This document shows positions 11,473 through 23,100 of a stretch of DNA of 64,000 nucleotides, in pieces. Each line of letters starts with the position of its first letter. Position 1 is the stretch's first letter. The stretch is from Bemisia tabaci (lineage: Eukaryota > Arthropoda > Insecta > Hemiptera > Aleyrodidae): NCBI RefSeq assembly GCF_918797505.1, contig NC_092800.1:31734263-31798262 (forward strand), read 5' to 3'. The notes beneath the pieces were generated by a model, which did not search any database, was not told where the DNA came from, and saw only the letters and a program-made list of their open reading frames with translations. The position numbers were made by a program, and so were the translations under genes.

Positions 11473-14057
11473 GGTGTAATCTGATAAAAAATAGAACTAT
11501 GTACATAGGTATCTTCCATAGAGTTAGTTACTCATGTAATTTCTTTTTCCCTCGTAGTTTCCTCGTTTAGAATTAGAAATAGGAAGATGACTGATAACAC
11601 AAGACTGCTTAATTTAAGGTTTACTCATAGATGGCAAATTGTAAATACTTATTTATAAAATGTTTTAAAACTCATTCGAGTGTTGGTATGTTATTTCTGA
11701 GCTAAGCTTAAAGCATGACCTTTTCTTAAAATATTTTTCAATAATTAATTGCCATTTGATTGACCAACAAAAGAGCTAACACCTCTTGAGACTATAGGTT
11801 TGCAGCTACCTGTATGAATGTGATAGCTTTTGTGTACTATTTTGTTGGAAACGTTCAGTTATTTATCAACGAAAATGATGGCTCAGTTCTGAAAGCACGC
11901 AACTCAGTACCTATGTCAGTCTTCAAACCGCAGCAAAATTGAATAATGAGGGTTGTTTTTTTATTTACAAACCAAAGAATATGATGAGCACCATGGTTTA
12001 CGCCTGAATGCAAAATATACTCAGCCTCTTTAATCTCCTTGAAGTAAACATTTTTATGACAGGTGCTTTCAGATTTCAGCCATAGAAAAGGAAGAGAAGA
12101 GTGTTACGTGATAGATTTGGTAAGAGTTCAGCCTGAACTGGAGTTTGAGATAAGAAAAAAAGGTGTGTGATTTCAAGATTCTCTGGATTCAAGTGTTGGG
12201 TTTTTTTCAGAAACTGAATTCATGCTGCCTAAGAGTCCCGACTGCTAACCTACTTTGTTGACTAGTTAACCACAACTTTTAATTGGCGAAAGTCGAGTCA
12301 AGCTAGCTACTGGCCATGCCTGGAGTATTTCTATATTTTTTAGCTTTAACTATCTTCGGTATTCTATACGCTTGAGTAGTTGAGTTCAGCAACACAACTT
12401 TCTTAACTAGAGCTGATAGGACAAACGAAATCAGTACTCTTAGAAAAAGCGGAACACAAATTTTTCATACTCGTTTTATTCTGCATTTTTGACGCTCCCT
12501 CTACGTGACATTCGCGTTCCTGTCTGTCTGTCACTTGTGTTCCAAGAAGCAGACTACCGCTGCTTTCTCACGTAATGTGGTAAAAACAATCATTGAATTC
12601 ACAAATGTAAAAGAGAACGATTTTGAAAAATTAACTTCCGCACTTTTCAAACGTAAGTACTAATTCATGAGAAGGCAAACGTACTTCAATTCAATGATGC
12701 ACTCTGAAGGATCACACAGCTACGAATCAGTTGTGTGTGGTTTAGAATCAGATTTCAAAGGTTGTATCTTACTGATGAGGTAATAAAAATATGATCCATT
12801 GAAAAGCATCTACTGAACCTGATAACAATATATTTTAAAATACCCCATGCATGATGTCAAACTCTGTGTAGAAGCACACCATGAACTCATCATTGATCCA
12901 CAAAATAAAGCCGGTGCTGATATCACTAATCACTGATAGATAAGATCAAGATGGGAGGGACGGACCATGCTACACAGTAACTTGATGGATGGTATTATCT
13001 CTTATGAGCCTTCACGTTCCTCATGAGAAACAAGTACAGGATTTGAGCAGATTTTGTAATTTGTTACATATTTATATGATTTGACTCTTTGTACTTGATT
13101 TCGAGACGCAAGCAACTGACCCACAGTGATAGGAGTTATTTTAATTCCACCTGCAAAAACAGTGGAGCTGAATTAATCAGCTAATAGGCTGTTAAAACTG
13201 ACTTAGTAAGATTACTCAGACTTTGATGCAGAAGTCGGGCTGATAGTAACAGAGAGAGGTGCAAAAATACCATCTAGGAATGATCATTGAATTGTTGGTG
13301 CGCAATACCTGTCTCATGAAAGCTAGCTATTTTATATCCTTAAAAGAACAAAATACTTTAAAAGATGAAAGATAAAAAGTAGAAAAAGGAACAGAAAGAG
13401 AAGAGAGGGTAAAAGAGAGAAGAAAAATAGAGATACTGTCAAGAAAATTTTCTACCGTCCAATAATAACATCAAGAAGACTTGGAGACAATGAGAAGCGA
13501 GAGAACAAATAATAAAAGCGATAAAATATGATAAAGTGGCATGTATAATCCGAAAAATAAAATGATAGATGCACATTCATAAAAGTTGTCGGAGAAAGAG
13601 TTTACAAAGAAATTGAGTAAATAATTAAAAAAATATATAAAATAAGACCTTAACATCTAAGGAAAAATGAAAACATTGCTCGAAAATGAAAAGTTCACAA
13701 TTAAAAAGGAGAATTAAAATCAAAGAAAAATGAAGGCTTTTGCAAATCATAAGAGACTAAAAATTCTAGTAGAACTCAATGGGTTAAGCTATATGTATAC
13801 AAATGCGTTTCGCATTGAATGAACTTAATAACTAGAAAGATACAAACACAGAAGAAAAATATGTCATTACACAATGAATAAAAGTTTCGAAGGGCTTTTG
13901 TTCAAGAAGATCAAACCGCAAAAAGAACAGTTGAATGCGGAAATCTCAACTTCAAAAATGGGAAACGAACATAAAATTTTTATGAGGTTAAACCCAGTTA
14001 ACAATGAAGTGAATTTCCAACTTTTCAGAAGACAAGATTTTGGAAGTTTTTACCAAA

Positions 14058-14391
14058 GGGGCCGGGCCGTTCATAAAATACGTAACACAAATGGCCGGTT
14101 CAAGCACGTATTACTAGTGCATTGAACGGAAAAGGGGGGCGGCATTATGTACTGCTAGAATGGGAGCGAGGCGCCGATTATTAAAAAAAAAACTAAAGTG
14201 AAAAATCAACTTGAAGTGGTAATTTTTCATCCATAATTCATCACAAAACGCTAATTTGAGTGAGAGTCAAACAGAGCGTTACATAATTTTTATGGGTGTC
14301 GCAAACCCATGTTACGGGCTGCAATTATGATGAGGAGGGGGAAAAGTCCTAATTTCAGCGTTACGTATTTGATGCACGGCTCCAAAGCGGT
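14058..14391. mobile_element. Inverted-repeat element with CCGTTCATAAAATACGTAAC ends (family K)
   Basis: Left CCGTTCATAAAATACGTAAC and right GCGTTACGTATTTGATGCAC plus GGC are inverted copies, with G-rich sequence just inside. It is the only clear transposon in the 11.5-19.3 kb region. A partial relative begins at 36356. Confidence 0.6.
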
Positions 14392-17300
14392 CGACAAAAA
14401 ACACTACTGAATAAGTCAACATTAACTGTTGCCTGGTTTTAGTCACAAGAAAGTAGAAGAAATTTCTCAAAATCAAATAGTTCTTCGCAGAAAAAAGTGT
14501 CTCATCAAATAATCGAGTTAATGAATTTGCCGTAATAAAGAGTGTTCACAATAAAAAAATAAAATAAAAAAAATAGAAACTGTTCAAACGGACAGAATCT
14601 CTTGCATCATCGTATTGTGATGAAATAAAATGAAGTACTTGCATAAGATTGTGCTTGAATTAGACGATTTCTTTGTATTTTAGAAACTTAGAGCAGATCT
14701 ACCTCATTGATAAAAATTGTTCTTGTGACCAGAGGAGAAAAAATATTAAGGAAAACGGACTAGAGAAATTATGATGGCGCATTCATTTTAAAAACATGAG
14801 ACACACTGGAGAAGATAAAATAAAAAGAAGTATGAATTGATTCATAGCTGAAGAGCATTAAGTTGAAGTTTTTAACCCAAAAAGAGACATCTTAAACATA
14901 TAAAAGGTGAGTATTGAAAAGTGATCAGAGAATGTTGGAGAGACTTGTAAGGAAATCTACTAAGTTTGATCTTAGTAAACAAAAAAGCCTCAGTCTTCAG
15001 AACATAAAACAGATACAGAAATGAAATACTTAAAATTAAATTACTGAAAAGAGAAAAGAAATTGTATGATAATATTTAAGGAAAAATCAAAGTTGAGAGA
15101 AGAGGAAAGGGAAAGCCTCCGGCATTACGATTTGAAGCTAACTGTTCCAAGGGCTCAATTCACTCTGATCGACAAAATTAAATTATATTAGCAAACAGAG
15201 GAAGAATCCTTCAGAGACATAACTTAGAAAAGATAAAAAGAGAGAAAAAGAAAGACTTGAATCGTTAACAATTGATGTAAAAAGCTCGGAGAACATACTT
15301 TTTTTTTTTTTACGAAAACACAATAAAATAAAATTTATTAATAACTCTACAACAAGTTATGAAAAATAAGGCAATTTGAACAAATAAGTCAACAAATTAC
15401 ATTAAAACTTAGCACTTTGATCAGACAAAGGAGAAGCAGGAAATTCCATAGTGTCTTTACAATCAATGACATTTTCTTGAGATCTTTTAAGATTTAATTG
15501 AAAAATTTTCATTGAGAGAGGTAAAGATTTTTCAGAGTCTAAGTTCAAATACAAAAACGATAAAATACGAAAAACGATGTAACAGAATTATAATCTGATG
15601 ATTTTCCTTGCGGAGCTTCCTTGTTTTACAATGCAGCAATTTAGTCTATCATACTAATACATTCATAATGGGAAGTACACTTAATGTGAATTTTTCTACT
15701 ATTAACTATTTTTAAAAACAAGTTTACTTGTAAGCCAACAGGAAACTTGAACATTTGACAAGTTGAGAGGTCAGACCGAAGGATCTCTTAAGTATGTATG
15801 ACCTAAGTATCTCTGACCCTCGAAAATTTGCTGACCACTGGTAGTGAGAAAAACATGACTTGATATATTGTGATTTAGTTTGAAAGAGAAAAGATTTTGA
15901 TACTTCTTTGAGGAGCCACTAATTCACTCTTAAATTACAGGTGTTAAATGGTCATGACCTCAATTTTTCAAGGTTGCTTGCAAGTCACTTTAAGTTCTCA
16001 TAAATCAACAAAGCAAAGAATACATGAGGCTAACAACAATTTTTTGGTAATTTAAGTAAAGCTTAAGTCTAATACCAGCTTATTTTAGAAAGAAAATCGA
16101 ATTTTTCAACAATGGGAATCTCTAATATTAAATTTAATTTTAAAAAAATACATAAAGTTGGTCAGGGCTAACAAAAATCAAAATTTAAAATGTTGGTGGC
16201 ATTGTCTCTGGTTACTTTTTTATATAGGTACCAATAATGTTGCAAGATCATTTTCAAAATTTGGGGAAAAATTTAATGAGAATAAAAAAAAGGTTTCACT
16301 TGCAAGATGCTTGCAAATGGTATGGACTTGATCTTTCCTCGTCAATCATCATAACTGTTACTGAGCATTTGAGGACAAAAGGAATGGGCCCTCTTCATAG
16401 TTAAAAAATTGAGTCACTTAAGAGATGCAAGCAAAAAGGAGATGTGTTAATACGCAAGACCAAATAATTAAAAATTTCACAGGTCTAATACAGTAAGCAC
16501 CGAAATAAAGTTTACATTTAAAGAAAAAAAAAAGAGAAAGTAACTGCCCTCTACACTGTATAAATCTACTGGCAGCTTTCATATAAACCATGGTTGTCAT
16601 TAATGAGAAAAGTTTAGCGGTATTATTTTCAATAAAAGTTTAATTTTAATAAAGTAGGGTTGAGCTCTTTCACAAGTGAACTTTGGATTTGCTATGTGAT
16701 GATCAAATTGAATACTATTGCAAGCTCTTCAGAGTGAAACAAGGGGTTTCTTAAAGCTTGTTACTTTTTATGGTAACTATTTGGAGATAGAGTATTATGG
16801 AAATTCATTGAGCAAATAGTTCTGCTTCCGCTGTAAAAGCGAGTCGGACAGGATTTAGTTTTTTAACTTTGACTGAAAGAGCTGTGACAATACGTAACTG
16901 CAAAACACATCTTTCAACATACATGAATAAGAATTCAGCGGAAATGAATAAAAATCATAACAGCAGTTAAGGGTCACATTTATAAACACATCGACAGCAA
17001 GTTTCATTATCAACAAGTAAAAAATTAGACAGCACTTTGCAAAAAGGAACCAGAGCTCATTGGGACTTTACTACATACCATTGATTATTTGTTTCATAGG
17101 ACTGTGCAAAGCTGATTTTAAAAATAAGCTCTTTATTCAAATTGAGTTCCAAAACTTTGTACAATCTACGTTGTGCAAAATGAAGATCTCGAAAAAGTCA
17201 AACAATGATGAGAGAGATACACCAAAATAGAGCAAATTAAAATAAAAAAATTTCGTTTCCGGTATTAAGGCAGCGAAAATGCTGCTGCTCCGCTAAAAAG

Positions 17301-17636
17301 GTGAGATGAAGAGCTTGATTAAACGGAATCAACGCACTAGAAATAAATTAAATAAAATAAGGGTTCCTACTGAAATAACATATCGATTAATAGACACTGA
17401 GATTCTGAGGCTTTACGATTATATTCAGTCCATAAAATATTTCACCTAGATATTTCCTACTACAATGGAGATAAAATAGGGAAAATGACTATTAAGTACC
17501 CATTAAATGTTGTCTGTAATAAATAAGGCAGGTGGGAAATTAATGCAATGCTGAAAGCTGGCTTTCTGATTAGTTGAGCTTGATTTAAGGGTAGGAAAAA
17601 GTACCCTGGTTCTTCAACACAGTAAGTTAGCATATT

Positions 17637-17642
17637 TTTATT
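17637..17642 (-). terminator. Candidate polyadenylation signal of raver
   Basis: TTTATT on the + strand reads AATAAA on the minus strand, 1.7 kb past the raver stop. Further copies exist lower down (e.g. 17132-17137), so a longer 3' UTR is equally possible. Confidence 0.3.
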
Positions 17643-19357
17643 TAACATAACGCAAAATGCCCGAGCAAAAAAATCTCAAAAATATCCGGGAGGTTGTTCA
17701 TTCAAGTTTCGTTACTAAATGAAATGGTATTTTACAGTAGTTACATTTAAAGCAAGGACATAGAGAGTTTAAGTATTTTGAACTCTAATTTACAAAGCGT
17801 GATGATAAATGTCTGGTCAAAATGAAATATAATATTCTTTTTTTAATGTGAGATTTAAGAGGTTACATTGAACCGAAAGGAAACTTGTACTGGGGATAAC
17901 TTTTACAGTATGTCTGTATGATCAACAAAATCCTTAGTAAAGGAGCTACTGTACACGAAAAAAAAATGAATAAATAAAAATAAAGCGAGAAAATTTTTGA
18001 GTATTACCGAGGATATTTCTTTAACAAATCTAAAGTAACAAAAAATAGCTAACAAGTCTAAGGATTTTCAGAACAAAATTGATATTTCTTCACATCAAAA
18101 AGAAAAAAAAATGATAATAAAAAAATAGTGCCTACAATAAATTGTGATACAGGCATTCATAAAGATAATAAAAAAAGGGACGATACCCACTTGTAAAACC
18201 AAGTGTTTGGTAAGAGGCCATTGATTTTTTTTTTTAAAAAAAAGAAAAAATTAAAAATATAAGACAGAAATATTAAGAGAGAAAATTAAAAAGGACAGCG
18301 TTGAAAAGAAACAATAATCTAACAGACTTGTAAGTCTTTCGTGAAAGGACAAAATAAATTTACAGCTAAAATAGAATTCCTAAAAACAAAAAGGAACTAT
18401 GTTCAATTCATTCGTCAACTGAAAATGAAAAACTTAAATTTATGAGTCAATTGAAGAACTAACGTTGAGGAGCAGAGCTACAGTATCACAATTAAACTCA
18501 GTCAGTGAGCCACAAAGTAAGGGCAGCGTTGATTCAAATGATATTTTACAAAAGATTTTAGGAAAACTACATTGATAAAGATCTTTACACATTGGGTTAC
18601 TGAAGAACAGTAGAGCAAATCAATGAGTTGAAATGAGACATTGTAAAATACCACTCATTCCTCTTTCATTCGTTCTTGAACATACAAAAAACGTTCTGCA
18701 TACGTACTGAGTTCAATTAACGATTGCAAAATTCAGGATGAGAAGACATTGTTCACAATTACTGCAAATGATTTAGTCATTGCAGCAATGCTCAAGAACA
18801 TAGAGATAAATGGCCTGCTTTTTTCGACCACTCTCTACAAGATGAAATTATAAAAAATGTAAATTTGTGATGAGTTACATTAGATTTTCTAGGAAATTGC
18901 GACTTTAAAAATGTATGCCTCAGTTATTTGAGAATTTACAAAGTCAGAAGAAAACGCTTATAACAATTTTTACGCTGATTTTGTACTAAGAAAAGGCTAC
19001 ATGGATATCTGAAGACACAAATGAGTGAGGAAGAGTTTCCAGCAAGCGACTTTCGCTGAAATACTTTGGTGTACATTTTTATAAACGCTCGATTCATACT
19101 CAAGATAACAATGAAGAGAAATCTGGTTTGTGTTTGATTCCAGAATTGTACCACATTATTGATCAAAATGTGAATTTTTGGCAAAAGGCGCTCTTTTGCA
19201 CATAGTTTATACAATATTTAGTACCGGGTGATTAAGACTACTGTACAGCACTGATCTTCATTCTGATGACAGATCGAAATGTTTTTCCGCAGGAAAAATA
19301 AGTTAGGAGATCACTATGCACAAATCACAATGAGGTAAAAAGTAAGTAGCTTCCGCC

Positions 19358-20137
19358 TCAGTTCTTCTTCTTCCTCTTAAAGTAAGAGTCAGCGTAGTGT
19401 CCACCAATGCCCTGTGAATGCTGACCAATGTAGTTACCTTCTGGACTTGGTTCAGGCGATGGTAGAAAACGCCTCTTCTGACCGATAGGCGTGGACAGCT
19501 GAGGTGGTGGGGGTGATGCAAGGACGGTCGCTGGCTGAGACCAGATTAAACCGGGGGCTCCAAAGGGGGAGAATAAAGATTGAGGGCTTGGTGAGGATAA
19601 GAAGGTAGGGGAGGCTCCCCATGAGGGAAAGAGGCTTTGACTGTGAGCCACAGGGACAGAAATAGAAGTGGGTAGAAGAGTTTGGGGTTGTAGAGTTTGA
19701 GGAGCTGACCACGTCGTATCCGACGAGGAGAATTGGAAAGGAACTGCAGGTGGGGGAGGTGTCCCGGGATAGCTCTGACCCATACTTCGTAGAGATGTCA
19801 GAAGCTGGTTCAGGGACTGGGGGTTGGTTATCACATTCATGAGGTTCTGTTGAACCTCTAGGGGCAAATTAGCGGCAAGATCTGGTACGAAACTTGATTG
19901 CGGAGGAGCCATTGGATACGCTGCTCTTGGTGCATCTTGCACCAAAGGTGGCGGAGGGAAACTCGCTGTGTGGGGTGGCATCTGACGCAATAAGCCATTC
20001 CAAAGATTAACCTGACTCTCGGCATCAGTTGTCGTTGTAACAGATAATGTATGAGGAGCAATTTCACCGACTGGCGGACTTACGCTCACAACACTGCTGG
20101 GGCCATTCGGTGGTGTTGGATTAGATGCTAATCCAAT
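19358..20137 (-). CDS. Raver terminal exon: Pro-rich tail and basic C-terminus
   Basis: The acceptor CTCTGTTTTCAG precedes 20137. It encodes 259 aa rich in Pro, Ser, Gln and Leu ([50 protein letters not shown]), then [13 protein letters not shown] and the stop. The frames on the same and opposite strands that overlap it are composition shadows. Confidence 0.9.
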   Translation of the reverse strand: MGLASNPTPPNGPSSVVSVSPPVGEIAPHTLSVTTTTDAESQVNLWNGLLRQMPPHTASFPPPPLVQDAPRAAYPMAPPQSSFVPDLAANLPLEVQQNLMNVITNPQSLNQLLTSLRSMGQSYPGTPPPPAVPFQFSSSDTTWSAPQTLQPQTLLPTSISVPVAHSQSLFPSWGASPTFLSSPSPQSLFSPFGAPGLIWSQPATVLASPPPPQLSTPIGQKRRFLPSPEPSPEGNYIGQHSQGIGGHYADSYFKRKKKN

Positions 20138-23100
20138 CTGAAAACAGAGGTAGAAAAACAAAGATTAAAAAGAGGTTCACTTATTTTTTGACCTTCGTAG
20201 AGTCCATTTTGTTAAGTCAAACTAGCCGCGTACCAAGATTAATTTTGACCTGAACGGATTTTTTTCTCCGTGGCTTCGCCTCTTATCACGAAATAAATGC
20301 AAAATTTTTCGGTCAGGCAGCGACATATCTGCAGGCAATCATCAAAGATTTCAATGATTTTTTCCAAATTGAATGTTTTTACTTTCCAATTCTCCCCAAT
20401 TTTTCAGTACTATTTTTAGTCTTAGATCTTAATGATGTTACTGAATGAAATAGCTCAACCTTGCGAAATTTTCAAAAGCAGCAGATATTCCTAACAATAG
20501 CACAATGTTAAACCAGAATTTAGTCTCCTTGAGGAGTTGACGTGAGTCACAGTACAAGTCTCAGGAGTTTTAAAGTTTCTACTAAATAAAAAAGAAGAGA
20601 AATTTTTGTGATTTTGAAAACATTAAAGGAACCAGCAACTTTAACTCAATTTCTGAACGTTTCTTCATAGTTCCTGAAAATGCACCTGGTTTTCCAAACA
20701 TCTTGCAAAAAATAATGCGGTAAATGTAATGCTGCATTTGACGAAACATTTGAATCAGAATAGAAATAACATTCTGATTTTATGATCTAATGTTACTCTG
20801 TGTATTCAATGAAATTAATTTAGTTCATTTAAATCATGTGGATAAATACAAGAAATATTCTTGCAGTAGTTACGTTTTACTTAAATATAATTTCTTCCAA
20901 AAAGATTAAAAAAAATTCTTATGATATGACACAATAAATTATAAATAGCTTCAGGAGTTTGTGAGTGTACTTACTTTCTGATTAGGTTTCAGATAGGAAA
21001 TATTCTGCGGAAGAGTGGAGCCGTTTTTCCGAGGAACTGAGGGTAATGATGGTGTAGGCGTCTTATTTGAGTCAACACCATTAGTCGGAGTGAACCTATT
21101 AGGATTAGTTGAATTGGTTCCATTACGCTGAGGACCACCTGAAAGAAAAGGAGCTGTTTTTAGTCATAGGAAACTTTTCAAAAAGTTGCCTGAAAATGAA
21201 GGTTGGAGCTTTCTTTTCTTGGCATAATCCGCTGTTAAGAGCTATAGGTGCAATATTCATTTACAGTTGAGGGATGTTATCATTCCATTTTTTAGTGAAA
21301 GGAAAAGTAAGAGCAGCACCGTGTTTCATTTTACGAGAAGTATTTTTTTATTTCATTACTTAGAAATTGATGGGTGAAAATGCTGCCTTCCTGTCAAAAT
21401 TATTTCTGTTGCTGTGAATCAAAGGTTACGATTAATTTATCTGGCAGTGTAGAATTATTTGATCTCCACGTTTTCTTCACAGGCGAGAAGTAATGTAAAA
21501 ATTTATATGTTTTGGAAAATGTCGTACCTTTGGCTGGATTAACGGTTCCATTAGTTCCTGCAGTGGGCACTGTCGGTTTCTTGACAGTTTCAGTTTCTGA
21601 CCCTCCATTCTGGGTCGCTTGGATTTGAGATAGAATAATACTTTGGAGGTTTTGAGCGACTGTAAAGAGAGAAGGAACTATTAGAAATTGGGATCATTTC
21701 AGATGGTGAAAATGTTGTGTATATAATAGCTCATGGCTGTTGCTTCATTTGAATAGACACTTCTTGTGGATACCTAAAACTAACCTCATCGGAGCTCCTG
21801 ATCATGAATGCATCTTGCTGTTCACGAGAACTTAGTCAAAATTTTAGTGGAATATTTTACATCGGTACTGAATAGTTCTTTGCTCTTCTAATGAGGTATC
21901 ATAATTTTGTTCTTGGCACAGTTTTGTTATGAATGAAATTGCAACAATTAAAGATTCTTTTAAGGGAAAAATACAGTGAAAGCTCGCCAAGTCGAATTGT
22001 GTAGGGACCGAAAAAAAATTCGACTGAGGCAGCATTTTGTCTTAACCGTAGTTCAACTCAGCAAGCTTTTACTATAATTTCATTGATTCTAAACCAGCAA
22101 GACAAAATACTGCTTTGGGGTAATATTTATCAGCTCAATGCATAAGCTGAAGAACATAATTATTACAGATAAAACATAATGAGACATGTTTAGGGGGCAA
22201 ACTGAATCTAGGGCTGACAAGACGTGGTTTCAGAATTTCAAAGGGGGATGGAAATAAAGCTGACGAGTACTTACAGATTGGATTTTGTTTTGAAATATTT
22301 TGCAGAGACTGGACAATCGTCTGACAAGATGGCTCTGGTAACAGTCCAGCACCTTTGCCTTTTGATGACTGTAAAAATAAAAATGTGATAAAGAAAAGAT
22401 ATTAGACACAGAATTTAACATAAGAAAAAGAATAAAGTAGGTGAGTTAAATAATTTTGTGTACGACTGAAGGCTAAAGAACATTGGAGATGACTGATTGC
22501 ATGGAGAAGGAGTATTATGTAGGTACGGGTACTAGTTAAGTGCCAATTCTCTGATTCTACATACCTCATCTTTTTACAATTTACTGTTTCTAGAAATAAA
22601 TTATTTTCAAGAGATCTACAGCTTTTGGTCTGGGTTGGAAGACAAATCAATGTTAACATACTGATGTACATGTCAGTGCAAGGCATTTTGTATGTTTTCT
22701 CTGTCACATTTTTCAACCCTTAAAGAATGGTCCAATACCTGTTAAAGCTTCAGAATTTAAGTAAATAGAAAAAATAAAACTTGACATAAGAAACTGTTGG
22801 AAAGTAACTTACCGTATCATTGAGAAGCTTTAAGTACAAATTAATCGCATGTACTCCTGGTATGTAGTAACTAATCCTAATTGCCTGGCCTCTTAAAACG
22901 TATCCATTCAAAGAGACTTGAGCTACTTCGGCCTCTTCAGCATTACTGTACTCAACAAGACCCCAATCTTGAGGATAACCATTTTTTAAGGCGATCTGCA
23001 AAAAAAGAATGCGGGGAGAGAATATTAGTAATCAGAAATCGAATCATTCTTTTACTGAACTGGGATTACCCTCCAAAAAATCAGAGGATTCACTTACACA

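Larger units (their letters stand above)
11500..19357. other. Transposon-poor region between convergent genes; probable long 3' UTR of raver
   Basis: No coding exon is seen. From about 13.3 kb to 19.2 kb the + strand is strikingly A- and purine-rich (so the raver-sense strand is U-rich), with a GA tract around 13360-13440. Apart from one inverted-repeat element at 14058-14391 it has almost none of the short transposons that crowd the rest of the window. Either an extended raver 3' UTR or a constrained spacer would explain this; RNA reads would decide. Confidence 0.4.
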
